Shown: positions 1-5,195 of the stretch, piece after piece
How the letters are laid out: every line of letters begins with the position of its first letter
How positions within the stretch are numbered: position 1 is the first letter of the stretch
Assembly (NCBI GenBank): GCA_016206405.1
Contig: JACQRQ010000262.1
Coordinates: 1-5,195, forward strand
DNA length: 5,195 nucleotides
Direction: 5' to 3'
Source of the DNA: Elusimicrobiota bacterium
GTDB taxonomy: Bacteria; Elusimicrobiota; Elusimicrobia; O2-12-FULL-59-9
The notes under the pieces: model-generated
Told to the model about the DNA's origin: nothing
Database searches by the model: none
What the model saw: only the letters and a program-made list of their open reading frames with translations
Translations under genes and position numbers: made by a program

Positions 1-786
1 CTGCAGTATCTCGCCGCGGTCATCGACCGTAATCTCCTTGGTGAGATCTCCTTTAGCGACCGCCGTCGTGACTTCGGCGATATTGCGCACCTGGGCCGTC
101 AGGTTGGAGGCCATCAAATTGACATTATCCGAAAGGTCCTTCCAGGTTCCTGCGACGCCTTTAACCTGCGCCTGACCGCCCAGCTTGCCCTCCGTGCCCA
201 CCTCCCGGGCCACGCGGGTAACCTCCGATGCGAAGGAGTTGAGTTGGTCCACCATGGTGTTGATGGTGTTTTTGAGCCTCAATATTTCTCCGCTCACTCT
301 GACGGTGATTTTTTTGGAAAGGTCGCCCTTGGCCACGGCGGTCGTCACCTCGGCGATATTGCGCACCTGGGCCGTCAGGTTGGAAGCCATCAGATTGACA
401 TTGTCGGTGAGGTCCTTCCAGGTTCCGGCAACCCCTTTCACCTGGGCTTGCCCGCCGAGATTGCCCTCGGTTCCCACCTCACGGGCAACGCGCGTGACCT
501 CCGAGGCAAAGGAGTTAAGCTGGTCCACCATGGTGTTGATGGTGTTTTTGAGCTGAAGTATCTCGCCCTTGACATCCACGGTGATCTTCTTGGAAAGATC
601 GCCCTTGGCCACGGCCGTCGTGACATCGGCGATATTGCGCACCTGAGTCGTAAGGTTCGAGGCCATCGAGTTGACGTTGTCAGTGAGGTCTTTCCAGGTG
701 CCGGCCACGCCCTTGACTTGGGCTTGGCCGCCAAGATTGCCTTCGGTGCCCACCTCGCGGGCGACGCGGGTCACCTCCGAGGCGAA
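1..786 (-). repeat. 276-bp direct tandem repeats encoding 92-residue double-HAMP units
   Basis: Two full units (511-786 and 235-510) and one partial unit (1-234) repeat in phase with the reading frame. For example, the string gatattgcgcacctg or its one-base variant recurs at 79, 355 and 631, exactly 276 bp apart. The first two units differ at only about six of 92 residues: S/L, T/A, D/E, D/R, K/S and Q/R at matching sites. The third differs slightly more near its end (DLTKEITVDDRGEI). The conservation is seen at DNA level, with scattered third-position changes, so the units are not fresh duplications. The array continues past the window edge, so its total length is unknown. Confidence 0.93.
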
Positions 787-1245
787 GGAGCCGAGTTGGG
801 CGACCATGCTGTTGACAATTTGCGCCGTCCGAAGAAACTGACCCTTCAGCGGCCTTTCATCGATCTTGAGGGCCATCGTTTGCGAGAGGTCGCCTCGCGC
901 GACGGCTCCGATGACCCGAGCCATTTCGTTGGTCGGGTGGATCAAGTTGCCGACGAGAGTGTTCACGGAGTCGACGCAAGCCGCCCAAGAACCCGCCCCA
1001 TGTCCCCGCGAGGCCCGCTGCGTGATTTTCCCTTCCTTGCCGACGTTGATTTCCAGCCTTTGAAACTCCTCGGCCATCCTTTCGTTGAGCGCGATGATCT
1101 CGTTGAGGGTCTTGGCGACCTTGCCCGCGACGCCTCCGTCTTGCATGGGCATGCGGACGCTGAAGTCGCCGCGTTTGAAAGCGGTGAGCACGGTCAGCAA
1201 TCGGCGGGGGTCTATAGTCTTCGTTAATACATGGGGGCTGGACAT
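1..1245 (-). CDS. Tandem-HAMP signalling protein, probable N-terminal part of a soluble HAMP-array hybrid histidine kinase (3' end outside window)
   Basis: The 415 visible residues are open to the window edge with no stop. There is no signal peptide or membrane segment, so the protein should be cytosolic. Residues 1-153 contain diverged HAMP units (for example FKRGDFSVRMP at 23-33 and VARGDLSQTMAL at 115-126). From residue 154 on there are near-identical 92-residue units, each a pair of HAMP domains with motifs GTEGxLGGQAQVKGVAGTW and VAKGDLSKKITV, ending NTINTMVDQLNS. About nine HAMP domains are visible. In known proteins with this N-terminus, the array is followed by GAF and/or HisKA-HATPase and receiver domains; none of these is visible here, so kinase activity is inferred. 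HAMP arrays relay conformational signals between alternating helical states. I chose the ATG at 1243-1245 because GGAG lies 6 nt upstream; an in-frame ATG at 1255-1257, directly after the upstream stop, would add MESP but has no ribosome site. It is the last visible gene of the operon. Confidence 0.88.
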   Translation of the reverse strand, partial: MSSPHVLTKTIDPRRLLTVLTAFKRGDFSVRMPMQDGGVAGKVAKTLNEIIALNERMAEEFQRLEINVGKEGKITQRASRGHGAGSWAACVDSVNTLVGNLIHPTNEMARVIGAVARGDLSQTMALKIDERPLKGQFLRTAQIVNSMVAQLGSFASEVTRVAREVGTEGNLGGQAQVKGVAGTWKDLTDNVNSMASNLTTQVRNIADVTTAVAKGDLSKKITVDVKGEILQLKNTINTMVDQLNSFASEVTRVAREVGTEGNLGGQAQVKGVAGTWKDLTDNVNLMASNLTAQVRNIAEVTTAVAKGDLSKKITVRVSGEILRLKNTINTMVDQLNSFASEVTRVAREVGTEGKLGGQAQVKGVAGTWKDLSDNVNLMASNLTAQVRNIAEVTTAVAKGDLTKEITVDDRGEILQ

Positions 1246-1249
1246 TGGA

Positions 1250-1255
1250 CTCTCC
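1250..1255 (-). promoter_or_regulatory. Ribosome binding site of the HAMP-array gene
   Basis: On the minus strand GGAGAG is followed by TCCA and then the ATG at 1243-1245; the GGAG core is 6 nt from this ATG. The site lies just downstream of the TAA that ends the MASE1 kinase (1258-1260), so ribosomes finishing that gene arrive directly on it. This favours the second of two in-frame ATGs as the start. Confidence 0.6.
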
Positions 1256-1257
1256 AT

Positions 1258-3057
1258 TTATGCCGGCAAGGTGACGATAAAGGTTGCGCCCTTTGCGGGC
1301 TGGCTCCGGGCGGTGATCTCTCCGCCATGGCGCATGATTATGCGCTGGCAGATCGCCAGGCCCATTCCGCTGCCTTCATAATCGCCCCTCCGATGCAGGC
1401 GCTGGAACGGCTTGAAGATTCGATCCAGGTACTGCTCATCGAACCCGATGCCGTTATCCTCCACGGCGATCACAACAAATCCCTCTTTATGCCGCCTGCA
1501 GGAGACGGCGATGCGCAGCGGCTCATCCTTCTTGCGGAATTTATAGGCGTTGGAAATCAGGTTCGCAAAAAGTTGCCGCATCTGAAGGTTTTCGGCCTTT
1601 ACGGTGGGCAATGGCTCCACCTTGATTTCACCCCCGATTTGCGCGACGCGCCCATCAAAATCGGCCGCCACCTCTCGAAGCACCGCGTCGAGGTCGACGG
1701 GCTCCGGCGGCTTGGCGCCGGAGGTCACGCGGGACAGATTTAATATGTCCTCAACAAGCCGCTGCATGCGCTTGGCGGCCTCCTCCATCTTCTGCGCGTA
1801 CTGCCGCTCCTCCTGCTCGGGCGCGGCATTGGACGTTTTGAGAAAACTGCCGAAAGTTAGAATTTTTCGCAGAGGTTCCTGCAGTTCATGGGAAACGACG
1901 GTGGCAAACTGCTCCAGTTCCGTGTTGGAGCGCGAGAGCTCTTCTGTTTTGCCTTGCAGTTCCTTCTCCGCCCGCAGGCGCTGGAGAACTTCGCCCTCCA
2001 ACTCCTTGACCACGATGGAAAGAACCCTGGTGCGCTCTTGAATCCGCAGATCCAACGCGTCGTGCGACTCCCGCAGCGCCCTCTCGGCCGACCTGCGCTC
2101 CGAGACAACGGCGGCAACGGCCATGGCGGTCACGGCGGTGACGCCCATAAAGCCTTGCAGCAGCAACAGAGACTCATTCTGAGCGTCCAGCGCGAAGGGG
2201 CCTAGGCCGAGCAGGGTCCCCCAAATAGCTATGGCCGACAGGGCCAGGGAGACCGTGGCCGTTTCACGCGGACCGAAGCGGAAAGCCGCCCAAATCAAGA
2301 GCGGAAGGCAAGTGAAATCTAAAGCATAATTACGCGCCTTAAAGGGAAGAAATCCCCCGAATACGACCACGCCCACTAATAATAGTAACAGAAGCAAAAA
2401 AACGGCCTCTACGATTTGCCGGCGCGTCCATCGCGCCCGGGGAGTCACGCTCCACAGGAGCAGCGCGGGAGCCACGAGCAAATTTCCCGCCGCATCACCC
2501 AGCCACCAAGTCAACCAAATAGCTCCATAGTCGGCCCAGTCGGCGTAGCCTCCGGCCGAAAGGACCGTCACGCCGAAGGTGGCGCTCACCGCCGTGCTGG
2601 TCAATCCCGCCAGCAGCACGAATTTCAAAATATTCTGCGGCCGAAGAAAGACGTCAACACCGTTGGCGAATCGGTTGACTAGGTAAGCCCCCGCCAATCC
2701 TTCCAGAGTATTGCCGGCCGCGATGCCCATCGACGTCGCGACGGAGCCCGCCGTCGTTATGTTCACCAGGAAAGCGCCAAAAAATATGCCGGGCCAGACT
2801 CGATAGCCCAACACCAAAAGACCCGCCAGGGCGATCCCCGCGGGCGGCCAAACCGCCGTCGCGCTTGCATGCACGGAAGCCAGAATCAAACCGAGTTTGC
2901 CGGCGACGAAATAAACGGCCGTCAAGACGAGGACAAGCGCCGGTGCGGCGAAAGGCCGGGGAAGCGCCGGGGAGTTTGCCTTCCCTTGCGCTTGCGCATC
3001 AGCGCTATTTTCAAGACGGGGCCGGCGGGTCTTGAAACCTTGCTTCCGGGTCTTCAT
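1258..3057 (-). CDS. MASE1-domain membrane sensor histidine kinase
   Basis: This 599-residue protein autophosphorylates on histidine in response to an unknown signal at the membrane. Residues 1-37 are a basic, polar cytosolic tail. Residues 38-318 are strongly hydrophobic, with about eight to ten membrane segments, and carry the MASE1 hallmark ATAVWPPAGIALAGLLVLGY (66-85) followed by the WPGIFFGAFLVN segment. A charged helical linker, probably coiled coil, spans 319-385. The HisKA domain has H390 in VVSHELQEPLRKI, a variant typical of phytochrome-type kinases. The ATPase domain has an N box with N503 (NLISNAYKF), G1 DNGIG at 534-538, an F box FKPF at 548-551 and G2 GSGMGLA at 562-568, and ends in GATFIVTLPA. 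All catalytic motifs are present. There is no attached receiver, so it needs a separate partner; the Rcp1-like regulator and the receivers of the hybrid kinase in the same operon are candidates. Its ATG follows the upstream stop by 3 bp with no clear ribosome site, suggesting translational coupling. Confidence 0.93.
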   Translation of the reverse strand: MKTRKQGFKTRRPRLENSADAQAQGKANSPALPRPFAAPALVLVLTAVYFVAGKLGLILASVHASATAVWPPAGIALAGLLVLGYRVWPGIFFGAFLVNITTAGSVATSMGIAAGNTLEGLAGAYLVNRFANGVDVFLRPQNILKFVLLAGLTSTAVSATFGVTVLSAGGYADWADYGAIWLTWWLGDAAGNLLVAPALLLWSVTPRARWTRRQIVEAVFLLLLLLLVGVVVFGGFLPFKARNYALDFTCLPLLIWAAFRFGPRETATVSLALSAIAIWGTLLGLGPFALDAQNESLLLLQGFMGVTAVTAMAVAAVVSERRSAERALRESHDALDLRIQERTRVLSIVVKELEGEVLQRLRAEKELQGKTEELSRSNTELEQFATVVSHELQEPLRKILTFGSFLKTSNAAPEQEERQYAQKMEEAAKRMQRLVEDILNLSRVTSGAKPPEPVDLDAVLREVAADFDGRVAQIGGEIKVEPLPTVKAENLQMRQLFANLISNAYKFRKKDEPLRIAVSCRRHKEGFVVIAVEDNGIGFDEQYLDRIFKPFQRLHRRGDYEGSGMGLAICQRIIMRHGGEITARSQPAKGATFIVTLPA

Positions 3058-3060
3058 ATT

Positions 3061-3441
3061 TTAAGCCGGCGCAAGCTCGTTGAGCGCCGATAACAGCCGT
3101 TTGCGCGCGACGGGTTTGGTTAAATACGCGGTGCCGCCCACGTTAAGGTTCTTGATAAAGTCCTCGTCGTCTTTGCAGCCGGTGAGAAAAAGAATCGGGA
3201 TATGGGCAAAACGCCGGTCAGCGCGAATCCGGCTGCAGAGTTTGAATCCGTCCGGCCCCGGCATGCGCACGTCCAGAATAACGAGATCGGGCTCGATGCT
3301 CTCCAGTTCCTCCATGAGATCCCCGCCATGAGGCAGGCCGATGTGATCATACCGCTTGGATATCCACCCCCGCACTACGGCCTGGAAATCAGAATCATCC
3401 TCTACCATCAAGATCTTGGGCTTTTCTTCATTTTCCGTCAT
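3061..3441 (-). other. Possible independent product: 126-residue single-domain response regulator from an internal start
   Basis: Residues 507-632 of the hybrid kinase begin at an in-frame ATG (3439-3441), MTENEEKPKILMVEDD, and form a complete CheY-like receiver of normal stand-alone length: acid cluster, acceptor Asp, Thr and Lys all present. Only a 13-residue linker separates it from the end of the ATPase domain. The strong ribosome site before this ATG suggests that it is, or once was, translated as a separate protein. Whether it is made today cannot be told from sequence. Confidence 0.45.
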
Positions 3442-4959
3442 AGACCCCCCTCCCTGTCGGCCGGCGGATCTGGGCGCGTATTGAGGCAGCAAAAAGTGAA
3501 ATCTGGCCCCCTGGCCCAAAGCGCTCTCAGCCCATATTTTTCCCTTCTGGCGCTCAATGATCTCCTTGCAAATCGCCAGTCCTAATCCCGTCCCCTTATA
3601 GCCCGCGCCCATGGAGTGGCGTTTAACTTGAACAAACTTGTCGAAAATATCCCCGATATTCCCCGGCGGGACGCCTGCGCCGTCATCGATCACGCTGACC
3701 TGCACGCAGTTGCGGGATGCCGGAGCGGCGGCATTCTGTCCCGCATCCGCATTTTTCGGCGCCGCCTCTTGGATGGGCGCCGCCTCCACGGAACTGGCCC
3801 GGATGATTATCCGTGTTTTCGCAAAACGCAGCGCGTTATCGACTAGGTTGCTCAGGACCTGGACAAACAACTCCGGGTCCCCGCAGACGGCAGGCAGGCC
3901 GTCAGGAATATTCGCTTGGATGAGGATATCCCGTGGAGCGGCGACCAGCCGCAAGCCCGCCACCGTCTCGCGAATCAGCCTGGCGACATCGACGCGGCGG
4001 GAGTGGATTTTAGCCTTGCCGGATTCCAGGCGGGATAAGTCAAGGATTTGATCGACTATATTTTCCAAGCGCACGACGCTTTGCGTCAAGATCAAATTAT
4101 TGGCCCGCGGATCGGGCATGGGACCGGCGAGGCCCTCCCTTAAATTGCCTGCGATGGCCTTAATGATGGTCAAGGGGCTGCGCATTTCATGGGAGACGTT
4201 GCTCATCAACTCGTCCTTGAGCTTGTCCAATTTGCGGCTCTCGAGAATTTCGGCCTTGAACTGCTCGATTCGGCGCAGCTCCGTGATGTCGCGCATGGAA
4301 GCGAGCTTGGCGGGTTGATCCCGCCATTCGATCGCCGAAATACGCGCCTCCACGATCCTTGTTCCCGCGGTCTCCTGGGGGATTTTCAGCTCTCCGGAAG
4401 GCGCGTTCGGCATCGGATAGGGAAACGGCTTGCCCAACAACTGTTCCCCTTTGCGCCCGAATAGAAGCTCAGCGGCAGGGTTCACATGCTGCACCATCCC
4501 CTGGGAGTCCACGATGACCATGCCGTCCGGAGCGCTTTCGATGATATTGTTGAGGCTTGCCAGCAGGCGGTGCCTTTCGACCGCATAACTGATCGTGCGC
4601 TTGAGAGCGTGTCCATCTATGCTTCCCTTGACCTGATAGTCCTGCGCGCCGTGCATCACGGCCTTCAGGCCAAGTTCCTCATCGCTAAGCCCGGTCAATA
4701 CGACGATGGGGACGCCGGGAGCGCGGGCGCGGACCGTCAGCACGGTTTCAACGCCTTGACTGTCGGGAAGCATGAGATCGAGCAAAACCACCTCGATGCC
4801 GCCCTGGGCGAGGCATTGAAGCCCGGTCTTTAAATCCCCAGCGCAGGAAAAAATAAATTTAAAAGCGGGCCAATCCGATTGCGCCATAAGACTGATCAAA
4901 AGCATGGTGTCATCGGGATCGTCTTCAATGAGCAAACCGTTTATAGTTTTTTCTATCAT
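3061..4959 (-). CDS. Soluble hybrid histidine kinase: REC-PAS-HisKA-HATPase-REC
   Basis: This 632-residue protein has no membrane segment. The first receiver (about 7-128) has acidic residues E12, D13 and D14, phospho-acceptor D61 in LLDLMLPDSQG, T89 and K111. A PAS domain follows (about 136-229; APDGMVIVDSQG, NPAAELLFGR, ending RDITELRR). HisKA has H257 in SNVSHEMRSPLT. The ATPase domain has N375 (NLVDNALRFA), DDGAG at 425-429, the F box IFDKFVQV and GTGLGLA at 456-462. A second receiver (about 513-632) has E520, D521 and D522, phospho-acceptor D563 in LVILDVRMPGPDG, T593 and K615. Phosphate can thus enter by the N-terminal receiver or PAS sensing and leave by the C-terminal receiver. The start is fixed by GGAG 6 nt upstream and by the ATGA overlap with the preceding regulator gene. 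Two oddities are an Ala/Pro-rich insert inside the ATPase domain (about 389-417) and an internal ATG with a strong ribosome site at residue 507, so this may be a fused pair of genes. Confidence 0.93.
   Translation of the reverse strand: MIEKTINGLLIEDDPDDTMLLISLMAQSDWPAFKFIFSCAGDLKTGLQCLAQGGIEVVLLDLMLPDSQGVETVLTVRARAPGVPIVVLTGLSDEELGLKAVMHGAQDYQVKGSIDGHALKRTISYAVERHRLLASLNNIIESAPDGMVIVDSQGMVQHVNPAAELLFGRKGEQLLGKPFPYPMPNAPSGELKIPQETAGTRIVEARISAIEWRDQPAKLASMRDITELRRIEQFKAEILESRKLDKLKDELMSNVSHEMRSPLTIIKAIAGNLREGLAGPMPDPRANNLILTQSVVRLENIVDQILDLSRLESGKAKIHSRRVDVARLIRETVAGLRLVAAPRDILIQANIPDGLPAVCGDPELFVQVLSNLVDNALRFAKTRIIIRASSVEAAPIQEAAPKNADAGQNAAAPASRNCVQVSVIDDGAGVPPGNIGDIFDKFVQVKRHSMGAGYKGTGLGLAICKEIIERQKGKIWAESALGQGARFHFLLPQYAPRSAGRQGGGSMTENEEKPKILMVEDDSDFQAVVRGWISKRYDHIGLPHGGDLMEELESIEPDLVILDVRMPGPDGFKLCSRIRADRRFAHIPILFLTGCKDDEDFIKNLNVGGTAYLTKPVARKRLLSALNELAPA
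3445..3455 (-). promoter_or_regulatory. Strong ribosome binding site inside the hybrid kinase gene
   Basis: The minus strand reads AGGGAGGGGGG, then TCT, then ATG at 3439-3441. The GGAGG core is 7 nt from the ATG, near-ideal spacing, and is the best match to a Shine-Dalgarno site among the starts in this window. In the current frame it encodes a Gly-Gly-Gly-Ser linker. It would drive translation of the C-terminal receiver alone. Confidence 0.55.
3709..3795 (-). other. Ala/Pro-rich low-complexity insert within the ATPase domain of the hybrid kinase
   Basis: Residues about 389-417 are rich in Ala, Pro, Asn, Gln and Glu (for example EAAPIQEAAPKNADAGQ). They separate the strand TRIIIRAS after the N box from the strand VQVSVIDDGAG that carries G1. 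These two strands are normally joined by a short hairpin, as in the neighbouring MASE1 kinase, where only a few residues (RRHKEGF) lie between them. The insert probably forms a flexible loop on the domain surface and leaves the ATP-binding motifs intact. Confidence 0.7.
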
Positions 4960-5195
4960 GCAACGCTCCGATTATTTCTCGGATGCGGCAGTTCGACCAC
5001 TTCAAACCAATATTTCCTCAACAATTGAATGCAATCGACGAACTGCTCGAAGCTGTCCGGTTTCCTTATAAGTGAGTAGGCGCCAAGCTCATAAGACATG
5101 ACGATTTCGGACTCGGCCATGGAGGTCGTCAGCACAACGACCGGGATTTTCCTCAATTCTGGATGCGATTTAATTTCTTTAAGGGCCTCCCGGCC
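4956..5195 (-). CDS. Rcp1-like single-domain response regulator (5' end outside window)
   Basis: The last 79 residues are visible, in frame to the window edge, beginning GREALKEIKSHPELRKIPVV. They carry the conserved receiver Thr (VVVLTTS, visible residues 19-25) and Lys (LIRKPDSFEQF, Lys at visible residue 45), followed by the helix and the aromatic tail LLRKYWFEVVELP. That ending is characteristic of the Rcp1 family, whose founder in Synechocystis receives phosphate from the phytochrome kinase Cph1. The phospho-acceptor Asp and the start lie beyond the window. After the receiver there is only a short tail (HPRNNRSVA), so there is no output domain. The stop TGA overlaps the ATG of the hybrid kinase (ATGA), showing translational coupling. 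A TTG at 5154-5156 is not a credible start because it lies inside the domain. Confidence 0.88.
   Translation of the reverse strand, partial: GREALKEIKSHPELRKIPVVVLTTSMAESEIVMSYELGAYSLIRKPDSFEQFVDCIQLLRKYWFEVVELPHPRNNRSVA
4966..4969 (-). promoter_or_regulatory. Ribosome binding site of the hybrid kinase gene
   Basis: GGAG on the minus strand lies 6 nt before the ATG at 4957-4959, within the final codons of the upstream regulator gene. It fixes the start of the 632-residue protein and fits coupled translation across the ATGA overlap. Confidence 0.6.

Noticed and set aside
1..6. The window begins exactly with CTGCAG, a PstI site, hinting at a cloning boundary.
   Set aside because: The bases are in frame with the HAMP repeat, and CTGCAG-like bases recur naturally in coding sequence here; there is no vector sequence, so coincidence is enough.
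1..786. The regular direct repeats could be taken for a CRISPR array or a satellite.
   Set aside because: The period is 276 bp, there are no short unique spacers, and the repeats are in-frame coding units with third-position changes.
244..1227. A 327-codon open frame on the plus strand opposite the HAMP array, with repeated blocks in its translation.
   Set aside because: It is a shadow. Its repeats mirror the 276-bp HAMP units on the other strand, its protein resembles no known domain, and the minus-strand frame has clear HAMP motifs and a ribosome site.
1231..1743. Plus-strand open frame of 170 codons opposite the 3' end of the MASE1 kinase.
   Set aside because: It lies entirely antisense to the conserved HisKA and ATPase motifs, and its translation shows no recognisable domain; it is best explained by GC-rich codon use on the other strand.
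3439..3455. A prfB-like programmed frameshift, because a Shine-Dalgarno-like stretch precedes a near CTA TGA.
   Set aside because: The annotated frame is open straight through this point, so no shift is needed to make the long product; the alternative boundary is reported as a fusion or slippage question only.
4956..5156. A complete 66-residue gene starting at TTG 5154-5156.
   Set aside because: The frame continues upstream to the window edge with receiver-like residues (GREALKEIKSHPE), so this is the tail of a longer response regulator.

Overview
The window holds four tightly packed genes, all on the minus strand and so transcribed from high to low coordinates. All four encode two-component signalling proteins. 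In transcription order they are: the C-terminal part of a CheY-like response regulator of the Rcp1 type (4956-5195, start outside the window); a soluble hybrid kinase with receiver, PAS, HisKA, ATPase and receiver domains (3061-4959, 632 aa); a membrane-bound MASE1 histidine kinase (1258-3057, 599 aa); and the N-terminal 415 residues of a soluble protein made of tandem HAMP domains, very probably the front of a large HAMP-array hybrid kinase (1-1245, end outside the window).

The spacing indicates one operon. The first two genes overlap by ATGA, the next pair is separated by 3 bp, and the last pair by 0 or 12 bp depending on the start chosen. No gap is long enough for a promoter or terminator, and no tRNA, rRNA, insertion sequence or CRISPR array is visible. 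The operon promoter and the end of the last gene lie outside the window. The long open frames on the plus strand are shadows of these genes.

The organism is a bacterium with a moderately high GC content (around 58-60% by eye) and Shine-Dalgarno-type translation starts. The mix of an Rcp1-like regulator, a MASE1 kinase and a HAMP-array kinase is typical of environmental bacteria rich in two-component systems. The sequence does not fix the phylum.

Functionally this looks like a multi-kinase phosphorelay module. It has one membrane sensor (MASE1), one soluble PAS sensor, one soluble HAMP signal-processing array and at least three receiver domains. No DNA-binding or enzymatic output domain is visible, so the output is probably elsewhere or acts through protein contacts. 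The most interesting detail is the junction between the hybrid kinase and its C-terminal receiver. A strong ribosome binding site and an ATG sit inside the reading frame on a run of six G. Removing one G would recreate a clean ATGA stop/start overlap, so the hybrid may be a recent fusion, a dual-start gene, or a sequence artefact.
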